The translations under genes and the position numbers were made by a program. A stretch of 64,000 nucleotides of DNA, taken from Sutcliffiella cohnii (lineage in GTDB: Bacteria > Bacillota > Bacilli > Bacillales > Bacillaceae_I). The notes under the pieces are model-generated. The model worked only from the letters and a program-made list of their open reading frames with translations, made no database searches and was not told the origin of the DNA. Positions 27,024 to 34,409 of the stretch are shown piece after piece (position 1 is the stretch's first letter; each line of letters opens with the position of its first letter). Location: assembly GCF_002250055.1 (NCBI RefSeq), contig NZ_CP018866.1, positions 860,501 to 924,500 of the forward strand, read 5' to 3'.

Positions 27024-27242
27024 CTAATTATTTGCAGCGATGTTCTGATCATTAATATCTGGATCAATTGTGTTCGTTGCGCTTAGGCCGTTATTTGTAA
27101 TAATAACGTTACCAGTATTAAATGAACCGGAACCTGCAGATGTTTTACTGGTACCTTTAGGAGAAACGTAAAAGGAATCGCCAAAGGTGACGACACCACC
27201 ACTTATACTGTTAATGGCGACAGGACCTACTATTGCTGGCAT
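27024..27242 (-). CDS. Spore germination protein GerPF paralogue (second copy)
   Basis: This 72-residue protein has the same length as the upstream GerPF and shares MPAIVGP, FGD, SFNTGN and the tail NNGLSATNTIDPD. GerPA/PF-type proteins act in the spore coat, helping germinants reach their receptors. It lies 171 bases downstream of gerPF, further than any spacing within the cluster, with its own possible sigma-K promoter. An in-frame start 9 bases upstream is possible, but the ATG at 27242 gives the conserved MPAIVG start. The canonical cluster has six genes; this is a seventh. Confidence 0.88.
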   Translation of the reverse strand: MPAIVGPVAINSISGGVVTFGDSFYVSPKGTSKTSAGSGSFNTGNVIITNNGLSATNTIDPDINDQNIAANN

Positions 27243-27273
27243 AAAGAACATCCTTTACTTCGCTATTTATTAT

Positions 27274-27302
27274 TACTATATGATGTATTATGAACTTTGT
27301 TC
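27274..27302 (-). promoter_or_regulatory. Candidate sigma-K promoter for the second gerPF
   Basis: On the minus strand, CATATAGTA matches the sigma-K -10 pattern CATAnnnTA exactly, with AC 16 bases upstream as the minimal -35. The gerP operon of B. subtilis is known to be sigma-K dependent. It would allow the extra gene to be expressed alone in the mother cell. Confidence 0.4.
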
Positions 27303-27413
27303 GCTTAATATAGTGTGTTACTTTTTGAAATGAGGATAGTTCCCTTTATGATTAGTATGTGTCCGTAACCAATAAGTTTAGGATAAACAATTTACCTATT
27401 TAAAAAACAAGTA

Positions 27414-27632
27414 TTATTCATTCGCAACAATTTGTTGGTCGTTTACATCAGGATCAATTGTATTCGTTGCGCTTAATCCGTTATTTGCATTAATAAAGTT
27501 TCCAGTATTAAATGCGCCGGAACCTCCATGCGTTTTTCCAGCTGCTTTTGGACTTATATAAAAAGCGTCACCAAACTTTAATGAACCTCCACCAACACTA
27601 TTAATTTGAACTGGCCCTACTATTGCAGGCAT
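27414..27632 (-). CDS. gerPF: Spore germination protein GerPF
   Basis: A 72-residue member of the GerPA/GerPF family, last gene of the canonical gerPA-F order. It starts MPAIVGPVQINSVGGGS and has the GDAFYISPK, GAFNTGN and NTIDPDVNDQ stretches typical of GerPF. AGGAGG lies upstream. The B. subtilis operon is made in the mother cell and its loss slows germination because nutrients cross the coat poorly. Confidence 0.93.
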   Translation of the reverse strand: MPAIVGPVQINSVGGGSLKFGDAFYISPKAAGKTHGGSGAFNTGNFINANNGLSATNTIDPDVNDQQIVANE

Positions 27633-27652
27633 GTGGATTCCTCCTAAAAAAT

Positions 27653-28024
27653 TTATTGTTCTCCACTACTTAACAATTGACGTATATGTTTTATTCGTGA
27701 ATCAGCTTGAATTTGTTTATTAGCTCCCACTTGAAATACCGATGACGATGATATCCCTTTTATATTTACCGTATTAACGACAATATCACTGTTTGGGTTT
27801 TCAACTGTCATCCGAACATTTTCTGTAATTACTGGCTGTGGGATCGGTTTAGTAAAAAGACTAAAAGCAAGAAAATTTCCTTCGTTACCATAAAATAATG
27901 GATATTCACGTTTCACAGCTAGTGCACGTGCTTTTGCGTTTATATACGCGGAATCACCAATTGTTAAGTGGGAACTAAAAGAAAGTGCATGAATATTAAT
28001 ATCGTCTACCTTTGAAATCCTCAT
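27653..28024 (-). CDS. gerPE: Spore germination protein GerPE
   Basis: A 123-residue protein at the gerPE position. It has RISKVDDINIHALSFSSHLTIGDS at its N-terminus (hydrophilic start, then beta-rich region) and a C-terminal VNTVNIKGISSSSVFQVG segment, the SSSVFQ/IG motif also seen in GerPB and GerPD. It lies 11 bases downstream of gerPD with a TAGGAG ribosome binding site. Coat protein of the spore by family knowledge. Confidence 0.9.
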   Translation of the reverse strand: MRISKVDDINIHALSFSSHLTIGDSAYINAKARALAVKREYPLFYGNEGNFLAFSLFTKPIPQPVITENVRMTVENPNSDIVVNTVNIKGISSSSVFQVGANKQIQADSRIKHIRQLLSSGEQ

Positions 28025-28035
28025 ATATGAAACTC

Positions 28036-28212
28036 CTATTCAACAGTTAACGGGACAAATGGACCGATAATTAATGATTCTGGAGGAGTGTCGAAGATCG
28101 AGGATAAACAAATATTATGTGTATCTCCAATTAAAAAAACGGAAGAGGAAGAAACACCAATTAAATCTACGTGTTGTACTTGAATCCCATGATTTACGAC
28201 GTGGAAATTCAT
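28036..28212 (-). CDS. gerPD: Spore germination protein GerPD
   Basis: A 58-residue protein that starts inside the gerPC stop (ATGA overlap). It reads MNFHVVNHGIQVQHVDLIGV, then SSSSVFLIGDTHNI, and ends PPESLIIGPFVPLTVE. The SSSVFLIGD motif and IGPFVPL ending are typical of GerPD, and the position between gerPC and gerPE is canonical. Confidence 0.92.
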   Translation of the reverse strand: MNFHVVNHGIQVQHVDLIGVSSSSVFLIGDTHNICLSSIFDTPPESLIIGPFVPLTVE

Positions 28213-28841
28213 GATGAAGCATCTCCTTTATTAGTTGGTAAATTTTTAATAAATGTTGTAAATGCTACGTCCATATCTTTTTTGATTTGGTCAACTGCAG
28301 CATTTTTTATTTGATCATTACTATAGTTCTGCTTAATTGCTTCAGGAGTCAGTTCGTTTAAATAGAGGTTTATCTTTTTCGGTAATTGTTTCGCAATATC
28401 TTGAATCATAAAGTCATAGTAATGTTCTTCTAATGAACGACCGACATGATTGGCGGCGTTTTTGATTCTTTCGGTACCGTTTTTCGTTAAATAGTCTTTT
28501 AATTCTTTCTCAATTTGTAAAGCTACTTGTTCGTTTCGCTGTTGTGTTGGCACCTGTAAATTGTCTTGCGTTACGATAAAATCTTCAATAGCGCCAGCAG
28601 ATCCTGGAGTTAGCCCGATATTTAAAGTCCCTTCAAGGGTTTCTACTTTTAACTGATCAAATTTATATTCAATTCGTTCAATATTCATTGTTGGTTTTTC
28701 TTTTAATTGGATGATCTCTTTTTGCATTGTTTTTAATAAATCTTCTAATGCGGTAATTTGCTTATTTTGTTTTGTCACAATTTCTTGTAACGTTCTTATT
28801 TTTTGCTGAGAATCGTTCACATATTGTTGGAATGGAAACAT
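28209..28841 (-). CDS. gerPC: Spore germination protein GerPC
   Basis: At 210 residues this is the largest GerP protein. The N-terminal 50 residues form a coiled coil (SQQKIRTLQEIVTKQNKQI and on), followed by IERIEYKFDQLKVETLEGTL with LNIGLTPG, which is a GerPC signature. The C-terminal part is charged and alpha-helical. It starts with AGGGGTGATC upstream and overlaps gerPD. Its role in coat permeability follows from the B. subtilis family. Confidence 0.93.
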   Translation of the reverse strand: MFPFQQYVNDSQQKIRTLQEIVTKQNKQITALEDLLKTMQKEIIQLKEKPTMNIERIEYKFDQLKVETLEGTLNIGLTPGSAGAIEDFIVTQDNLQVPTQQRNEQVALQIEKELKDYLTKNGTERIKNAANHVGRSLEEHYYDFMIQDIAKQLPKKINLYLNELTPEAIKQNYSNDQIKNAAVDQIKKDMDVAFTTFIKNLPTNKGDASS

Positions 28842-28946
28842 ACGATCACCCCTTCGTTTAATCTAGAAATAGGCAAAATAAAAAGAAGCCTACTATACAT
28901 TATGCATCGAAGAAAAATGGGTGAATGCCTAGTTCTCCAAATTCCT

Positions 28947-29177
28947 TTAAATTGTTGGAGGAACTAAAGGAACAAACGGTCCACCCTGCGTAATTTCATC
29001 TCCAACGATTGGGCTAGCTTCTGGAGCGGGTTCTGTATATCCGCCAGTATTGTAAAGGTTAGATAAGGATTTAATAACCCCAGCGCTTCCGATTTGGAAA
29101 ATAGACGAATTAGATACACCACCAATTCTAATTTGATGAATGTTTATATTTTGATGAATAAAAAAATTTGTAGCCAT
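28947..29177 (-). CDS. gerPB: Spore germination protein GerPB
   Basis: A 76-residue protein beginning MATNFFIHQNINIHQIRIGG, with SNSSIFQIGSAG next, both characteristic of GerPB. The tail is Pro/Gly-rich (PFVPLVPP). The ATG at 29177 is chosen because GTGAGGAG lies 6-13 bases upstream; the in-frame GTG at 29192 contains that site. Confidence 0.92.
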   Translation of the reverse strand: MATNFFIHQNINIHQIRIGGVSNSSIFQIGSAGVIKSLSNLYNTGGYTEPAPEASPIVGDEITQGGPFVPLVPPTI

Positions 29178-29199
29178 AATAATTCTCCTCACTTACGTT

Positions 29200-29421
29200 T
29201 TAAAGGTTTAATGCGACTGGTTGATCATTAACATCTTGATCATATGTGTTTGTTTGACTATTCGTATTGCTTATCGTTATACGATCTCCTGTGTTAAAAC
29301 TACCCGCTCCAGCAAATGTTTTCGCGGAGCTTACAGGCGACATTTGAAATACATCCCCAATATGAAAAATACCGGAGTTACCAATACTGTTAACGTTAAC
29401 AGCCCCGACAATTGCTGGCAT
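29200..29421 (-). CDS. gerPA: Spore germination protein GerPA
   Basis: First gene of the gerP operon; 73 residues. It has the MPAIVGAVNVNSIG start, a FHIGDVF motif, and the SFNTGD stretch shared with GerPF. The ATG at 29421 lies 9 bases after GGAG; the GTG two codons upstream is too close. The B. subtilis order A-B-C-D-E-F is fully kept here. Confidence 0.92.
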   Translation of the reverse strand: MPAIVGAVNVNSIGNSGIFHIGDVFQMSPVSSAKTFAGAGSFNTGDRITISNTNSQTNTYDQDVNDQPVALNL

Positions 29422-29468
29422 GTTCACAAACTCCTTTCTGAATAAAATGTCAGTAGAAGTGTATAAAG

Positions 29469-29497
29469 CATCTTATGACAAATGCCCGGTAAAAGTG
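29469..29497 (-). promoter_or_regulatory. Candidate sigma-K promoter of the gerP operon
   Basis: On the minus strand CATAAGATG resembles the sigma-K -10 pattern CATAnnnTA (last two bases TG instead of TA), with AC 17 bases upstream. It lies 48 bases before gerPA. The assignment rests mainly on the known sigma-K control of gerP in B. subtilis. Confidence 0.4.
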
Positions 29498-29563
29498 AAG
29501 AAAAGATGGGCATACTTACCATTTATTCGCTATAATAAAGGATAAAGAAGGAGGAGGAAGTTT

Positions 29564-30736
29564 GTGAAAGCTCAACCAATACAGGAAAGAGAAAGGATTG
29601 TCGTCCTAGATATAATTAGAGGACTAGCAATTTTTGGAATATTACTTGTGAATATGCCAACTTTTTTTGCACCTTTTCTTTATATCGAACCGAGAAAATA
29701 TTGGACATCGACAATCGATTTATGGAGCTATAATTTTGTAGACATCGTCGCACAGGCAAGCTTTTATACGTTATTTTCGTTTTTATTTGGATATGGCTTT
29801 GTTATATTCACAAAAAGATTAGAGGAGAAGCAATTATCTGTGCCGAAATATTTTAGTAGAAGACTAGTTGTTCTTTTATTAATAGGTATTTTCCATGCGT
29901 TTCTCATTTGGCATGGTGATATTTTAATTACATATGCAATAATCGGATTTCTACTTCTTTTGTTAAGAAACCTTTCTAGTAAAACAATGGTATGGACTGG
30001 TATTCTTTTGTTAGTAATTCCAAATGCCTTAATATCTTTAATGCTATTAGTAACTGTTTCACTAGGGTTAACCGACGGGGTTTATGAAGAGTTTCAAATA
30101 TATGCTACACAATCATTAGAGGTTTATAGCAATGGGACTTTTCTAGAAGTTACGATGCAACGAATAGCTGATTGGTCTTTTGCCAATGTAAATGCTTTTA
30201 TATTTATTATATTTAGTATTTTACCAATGTTTTTATTTGGTGCAGCTTTAGCAAAAGCGAAATGGCTAGAGATCATGGAAGAAAAAGCTGGAGCCTTTAA
30301 GAAGCTTTGGGCTATTTCAGTTGTAGGAACCCTTATTTTTAAATTGCTACCATATTATTCATCAGCAAACGAATTTACCGAATATGTACAAGATATATTT
30401 GGTGGACCGTTTCATGCGTTATTTTATTTCACATCAGTAGTGCTGCTAGTTAGAAATAAAACATGGTTAAAACTATTATCACCTCTGAGATATGTTGGTA
30501 GAATGAGTTTGTCGAATTACTTATTCCAATCAATTGTTTGTACGACTATTTTTTATTCATATGGCTTTGGATTGTATGGACAAATTACATTAATAACTGG
30601 TTTAATAGCATGTTTCATTTTATTTGTTATTCAAATCTTCATTAGTAAATGGTGGGTAAATCGTTTTTATTATGGCCCAGTGGAATGGTTATGGAGAGTT
30701 GGAACTTACGGTAGAAAGCAACCGTTTAGGAGATAA
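29564..30736 (+). CDS. DUF418 family membrane protein
   Basis: A 390-residue polytopic membrane protein with about ten hydrophobic segments. The N-terminus RIVVLDIIRGLAIFGILLVN and the motif LFSFLFGYGF are the DUF418/DUF405 features (family related to heparan acetyltransferase-like membrane proteins). The C-terminal part GRMSLSNYLFQSIVCT and GPVEWLWR are equally typical. It starts at GTG after GGAGGAGG. No substrate is known. It stands alone between gerP and a Spo0E-like gene and ends in a strong terminator. B. subtilis has no such gene at this site, as far as I recall. Confidence 0.85.
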   Translation: MKAQPIQERERIVVLDIIRGLAIFGILLVNMPTFFAPFLYIEPRKYWTSTIDLWSYNFVDIVAQASFYTLFSFLFGYGFVIFTKRLEEKQLSVPKYFSRRLVVLLLIGIFHAFLIWHGDILITYAIIGFLLLLLRNLSSKTMVWTGILLLVIPNALISLMLLVTVSLGLTDGVYEEFQIYATQSLEVYSNGTFLEVTMQRIADWSFANVNAFIFIIFSILPMFLFGAALAKAKWLEIMEEKAGAFKKLWAISVVGTLIFKLLPYYSSANEFTEYVQDIFGGPFHALFYFTSVVLLVRNKTWLKLLSPLRYVGRMSLSNYLFQSIVCTTIFYSYGFGLYGQITLITGLIACFILFVIQIFISKWWVNRFYYGPVEWLWRVGTYGRKQPFRR

Positions 30737-30737
30737 A

Positions 30738-30772
30738 AAGAGAGGTAATCCTTTTCGAAAGGATCACCTCTT
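30738..30772. terminator. Bidirectional terminator between DUF418 and the Spo0E-like gene
   Basis: AAGAGAGGTAATCCTTT pairs with AAAGGATCACCTCTT around CGA, with A-runs before and after read on the minus strand as T-runs. It serves both convergent genes. Confidence 0.85.
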
Positions 30773-30959
30773 AAGCTAAACGATATGTGCTAGTAATAGA
30801 TTTTGAATGTATGGTCGTTTTTTTATGAAACTTCCATTGTTGATTAAGTAGATTGTCCAATTCTTGACTACATTTAACAGTCTCTTTTGCGCAGTAGCCA
30901 TATTGTTGTGCATAAGTAATCATCTCTTGGCGTTTCGCTTCAATTTGATAAGCTATCAT
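30771..30959 (-). CDS. Spo0E-like aspartyl-phosphate phosphatase (YisI-like)
   Basis: A 62-residue protein with the Spo0E family pattern: an N-terminal helix with AKRQEMITYAQQYG, a turn, then a second helix with CSQELDNLLNQQ, in which SQELD is the catalytic signature. Spo0E, YisI and YnzD remove phosphate from Spo0A~P and so delay sporulation. YisI lies at the same place after gerPA in B. subtilis. GGAG lies 11 bases before the ATG. Confidence 0.85.
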   Translation of the reverse strand: MIAYQIEAKRQEMITYAQQYGYCAKETVKCSQELDNLLNQQWKFHKKTTIHSKSITSTYRLA

Positions 30960-31115
30960 TATATTCGAATCTCCATTTACTTTTATACTGGTAAAACATT
31001 TACATATATTATGCCACGTTTTAATAGGACTTTAAACACCTTCGATAAAACAAGTCATAAAAAAACAAAAATATACAAATTACTTGTCGAATAATAAAGG
31101 GAGGAATAAAGAATT

Positions 31116-32024
31116 ATGCGTTTTTTAACTGGGGTATATGAAAACAGTACGTTTGTAGGAGTTGTTCCGCCATTTAATACGAACGTATGTATTAATTTAA
31201 ATGAGGCAGACGAAAAAATGAATGGGCAACTAACAATGCCAAATGACCTACATAGTTGTATACAATTAGGAGAACAGTTTATTGAAAAAGTAAAAGAGAT
31301 TCAAAACTGGGTACAAATAAGTGTAGAGAATAATAAATATGTGTATCCACTTTCTGAAGTGAGAATACTTGCTCCGATAACTAGACCAACAAAAAATATT
31401 TTATGTGTCGGGAAAAATTATCGGGAACACGCAATTGAGATGGGAAGTGTGGAAGATATCCCGAAGCACATCATGATGTTTACGAAAGCACCTACAACTG
31501 TTATTGGACACCTAGATTTTATTGACCGTCATTCAAATGTAACCGAGCAGTTAGATTATGAAGGAGAACTTGCGGTCATTATTGGAAAAAAAGGCAAAGA
31601 AATAAAAGAGGAAGAGGCGTATGATTATGTGTTTGGTTATACGATTCTAAATGATATTACGGCACGTGATTTACAATCGAAGCATAAGCAGTTTTTCTTA
31701 GGGAAAAGTTTAGATACGAGCTGCCCAATGGGACCGGTAATTGTTGCGAAAGAGGCGATTCCAAACCCTGAACAACTTTCAATAGAAACAAGAGTAAATG
31801 GAGAAGTCCGCCAAAAGTCAAACACAGATCAAATGATTTTTACGATTCCTAATATTATTGCCACGATTTCAAAAGGAATGACATTAGAGCCTGGTGATAT
31901 TATTGCAACAGGTACACCAGCAGGAGTAGGTAAAGGATTCAAACCACCACGATTTTTACAAACTGGTGACGTAATCGAGGTTAAAATAGAACAAATAGGT
32001 TCATTAGTAAACGAAGTGAAATAA
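31116..32024 (+). CDS. yisK: Fumarylacetoacetate hydrolase family protein (YisK-like)
   Basis: A 302-residue member of the FAH family with YisK length. The domain begins at about residue 100 with LCVGKNYREHAIEMG; the metal ligands are in DYEGELAVIIGKKG, and NDITARDLQ and ATGTPAGVG follow. The N-terminal 90 residues are the extra domain found in YisK. B. subtilis YisK is reported to be an oxaloacetate decarboxylase that binds Mbl. GGGAGG lies upstream of the ATG. Confidence 0.88.
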   Translation: MRFLTGVYENSTFVGVVPPFNTNVCINLNEADEKMNGQLTMPNDLHSCIQLGEQFIEKVKEIQNWVQISVENNKYVYPLSEVRILAPITRPTKNILCVGKNYREHAIEMGSVEDIPKHIMMFTKAPTTVIGHLDFIDRHSNVTEQLDYEGELAVIIGKKGKEIKEEEAYDYVFGYTILNDITARDLQSKHKQFFLGKSLDTSCPMGPVIVAKEAIPNPEQLSIETRVNGEVRQKSNTDQMIFTIPNIIATISKGMTLEPGDIIATGTPAGVGKGFKPPRFLQTGDVIEVKIEQIGSLVNEVK

Positions 32025-32027
32025 AGG

Positions 32028-32056
32028 AAAAAGCTGCCCAAACAGGCAGCTTTTTA
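32028..32056. terminator. Bidirectional terminator between yisK and rocD
   Basis: AAAAAGCTGCC and GGCAGCTTTTT pair around a six-base loop; A and T runs make it work on both strands. Confidence 0.9.
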
Positions 32057-32058
32057 TA

Positions 32059-33255
32059 TTAAACGGAAAGAACTTCTTTTACTTTATTAATAGCCCAGTC
32101 TAAATCTTCTTGAGAAATAACTAATGGAGGTGCAAAACGAATAACAGTGTCATGCGTTTCTTTACATAATAATCCTTCTTCTTTTAGCTTTTCACAATAA
32201 GGACGAGCAGCTTCTGATAGTTCAACTCCGATGAAAAGCCCTCTTCCACGAATATCTTTAATGATCGGATTATTAATTTCACGAAGTTTTTCTTGGAAGT
32301 ACTCACCTAGTTTTAAGGAGCGCTCTACTAAGTTTTCTTCTTCTAACACTTCTAATGATGCAATGGAAACAGCACATGCAAGCGGGTTTCCTCCGAATGT
32401 AGAACCGTGTGAACCAGGGTTAAATACCCCTAATACATCTTTATTAGCAGCAACACATGAGATAGGAAATACACCTCCACCTAATGCTTTACCGAGAATA
32501 TACATATCAGGCTCTACATTTTCCCAATCACAAGCAAATAACTTTCCGGAGCGGCCAAGCCCTGCTTGAATTTCATCCGCTACATATAGAACGTTATTTT
32601 CCTTACAAACATCGTATGCCTCACGTAAAAACCCTTCGTACGGAATGTTAATACCAGCTTCGCCTTGAATTGGTTCAAAAATGAAAGCAGCTGTGTTTGG
32701 TGTAATAGCAGCTTTTAATGCTTCTAAATCGCCAAATGGAATAACTTTAATTCCTGGTAGCATTGGTCCAAAACCGCTTTTGTACTCTTCACTAGAAGAC
32801 ATAGAAACAGCCGTCATCGTTCTTCCATGGAAGTTTTCTTCGCAAACAATAATTTCTGCTGCATCTGCTTGAACGCCTTTTACATCATATGCCCATCGAC
32901 GTACGGCTTTCACGGCAGTTTCTACCGCTTCCGCTCCTGTATTCATCGGTAATACCATATCTTTGTTCGTTAACTTCGCAACTTTTTCATACCAAGGACC
33001 AAGTTGGTCGTTATGGAAAGCACGAGATGTTAACGTAATTTTGTCTGCTTGGTTTTTTAAAGCTTGAATAATTTTTGGATGACGATGCCCTTGGTTAACT
33101 GCGGAATACGCACTTAACATGTCAATATATTTATTACCTTCTGGATCTTCTACCCAAACACCCTCTGCTTTCGAAATGACAATTGGAAGTGGATGATAGT
33201 TTTTAGCTCCGTACTGCTCTGTTAGGTCAATAATTTGTTCTGTTTTTGTACTCAA
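32059..33255 (-). CDS. rocD: Ornithine aminotransferase
   Basis: A 398-residue PLP enzyme that converts ornithine and 2-oxoglutarate to glutamate-5-semialdehyde and glutamate in arginine breakdown. Motifs: [24 protein letters not shown], the PLP-facing aspartate in [11 protein letters not shown] and the Schiff-base lysine in [22 protein letters not shown] and [13 protein letters not shown] agree with ornithine rather than acetylornithine aminotransferases. In B. subtilis rocD heads the rocDEF operon elsewhere; here it is a single gene placed between yisK and yisL and read against them. Confidence 0.93.
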   Translation of the reverse strand: MSTKTEQIIDLTEQYGAKNYHPLPIVISKAEGVWVEDPEGNKYIDMLSAYSAVNQGHRHPKIIQALKNQADKITLTSRAFHNDQLGPWYEKVAKLTNKDMVLPMNTGAEAVETAVKAVRRWAYDVKGVQADAAEIIVCEENFHGRTMTAVSMSSSEEYKSGFGPMLPGIKVIPFGDLEALKAAITPNTAAFIFEPIQGEAGINIPYEGFLREAYDVCKENNVLYVADEIQAGLGRSGKLFACDWENVEPDMYILGKALGGGVFPISCVAANKDVLGVFNPGSHGSTFGGNPLACAVSIASLEVLEEENLVERSLKLGEYFQEKLREINNPIIKDIRGRGLFIGVELSEAARPYCEKLKEEGLLCKETHDTVIRFAPPLVISQEDLDWAINKVKEVLSV

Positions 33256-33289
33256 TGAAATCCCTCCATTTGCTTAATTCACCATACAC

Positions 33290-33318
33290 ATTATAGCATT
33301 ACAAAATTGTATGCAAAA
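33290..33318 (-). promoter_or_regulatory. Candidate sigma-A promoter of rocD
   Basis: On the minus strand TATAAT is preceded at 17 bases by TTTTGC (or at 15 by TTGCAT). No sigma-54 type -24/-12 element was found, although B. subtilis rocD uses SigL. Confidence 0.35.
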
Positions 33319-33465
33319 CTCCAAATGGTGAAAAATGCTAATCGTCTATTACTCTACGCACTTTTAAGCATATTATCAACTCAATTGTAACATTGCATTA
33401 TATTTTTTGTTTTTTGAAAAACATGGTATGATACAAGTATTGAAATTTAGAAGGAGGAAAGGTTT

Positions 33466-33828
33466 ATGGCTACTAATACGCATGCGCATATTACCACTTG
33501 GGTTGTTGCTATTATACTTTTTGTTGTAGCATTATCTTTACTTAAAGCAGGTAATGCAAAAGCTACAAAAATAGTACAAATGGTATTACGAGTATTTTAT
33601 ATTTTAATTATTGTTACAGGTTGGTTATTACTACATAACACAAATTATAGTGGAGAGCATCTTTTAAAATCTATTGTTGGAATTGGTGTAATTGGTGCAA
33701 TGGAAGTGTTACTCGCTCGAAAATCAAAAGGAAAACCAACAGGTGCTATTTTAGGAATCTTCATCGTACTACTAATAGTTGTACTATACCTAGGCTTTAG
33801 CTTACCACTAGGCATCGAATGGTTTTAA
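33466..33828 (+). CDS. yisL: DUF1516 membrane protein (YisL family)
   Basis: A 120-residue protein with four hydrophobic segments (around residues 10-22, 40-54, 65-78 and 95-113). The start NTHAHITTWVVAIILF and segment QMVLRVFYILIIVTGWLLL resemble YisL of B. subtilis (DUF1516/UPF0344). Function unknown. AGGAGGAAAGG is the ribosome binding site. It keeps the yisK-yisL order once rocD is ignored. Confidence 0.85.
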   Translation: MATNTHAHITTWVVAIILFVVALSLLKAGNAKATKIVQMVLRVFYILIIVTGWLLLHNTNYSGEHLLKSIVGIGVIGAMEVLLARKSKGKPTGAILGIFIVLLIVVLYLGFSLPLGIEWF

Positions 33829-33914
33829 TTTGATGTTTTACTACAGTAAATGATATTTAAAGGTAGCAGTATCTTTTAATAGGTATATAACTGTAATCAA
33901 GTTTTAGTAAAAAA

Positions 33915-34260
33915 CCGTGAGTGAAACGGAGCGGAAGGTCTCCTCGAAAATGCTGTCGCATTTTCTTCGTGCGATGTAATGCTGCCGAAGCTTTCCTTGT
34001 CCTGCGGGAAAAGAGGGAAGGCCGAGACCCCACAGGCGCAGCCGAGGAGGCTCGGCTCCACGAAAAGCGGAAGCGCATCGCTCTGGCCCGTACAAACTGG
34101 AGCAGTCCGGTAGGAGATAAAGGAAACGCTTTGGGAAACGTTAGTTGAGTCGATGTTGACTTATCGTACGAACGGACTGGGAAGTTTGATAGGGCCAATG
34201 CGCTGGAGCTAGACATCTCCCCGCGGAAAGCACATACCTGTAGCGCAGTGGAACGGACTA
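33915..34260 (+). repeat. Composite repeat: type B carrying module C and a type A1 insert
   Basis: The outer element starts CCGTGAGTGAAACGGAGCGG and ends GTAGCGCAGTGGAACGGAC (type B). Module C at 33945-34003 is bordered by TCCT on both sides and contains a hairpin CGAAAATGC/GCATTTTCTTCG. A type A1 unit at 34061-34214 (GAAAAGCGGAAGCGCATCG to GGAGCTAGAC, with GATGTTGACTTATCGTACG) separates the two halves of B. Several short open frames across it are by-products. No other gene lies between yisL and the EAL gene. Confidence 0.85.
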
Positions 34261-34288
34261 ACTTTTTACTACTCTCCAGTTTTTAAGG

Positions 34289-34328
34289 AAGACTCCTATA
34301 ACTTTTTAGGAGTCTTTTGCTTTTTTTC
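34289..34328 (+). terminator. Terminator downstream of the composite repeat
   Basis: AAGACTCCTA pairs with TAGGAGTCTT and TTTTGCTTTTTTT follows. It lies 460 bases after yisL, with the composite repeat in between, so it may be the yisL terminator displaced by the insertion. Confidence 0.8.
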
Positions 34329-34409
34329 AAGTAATAAATATGGTAGAGTGATAATTAAGAAAATTGTAGAAAAATGTCTACAAACTACAGATGGTTAGGG
34401 AGTACTTGG

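Noticed and set aside
33256-33465. Sigma-54 promoter for rocD
   Set aside because: No TGGCAC-N5-TTGC-like element was found on the minus strand upstream of rocD.
33857-34216. Overlapping open frames on both strands between yisL and the EAL gene
   Set aside because: All lie within the composite B/C/A repeat, whose GC-rich sequence lacks stops by chance, and none has a ribosome binding site.
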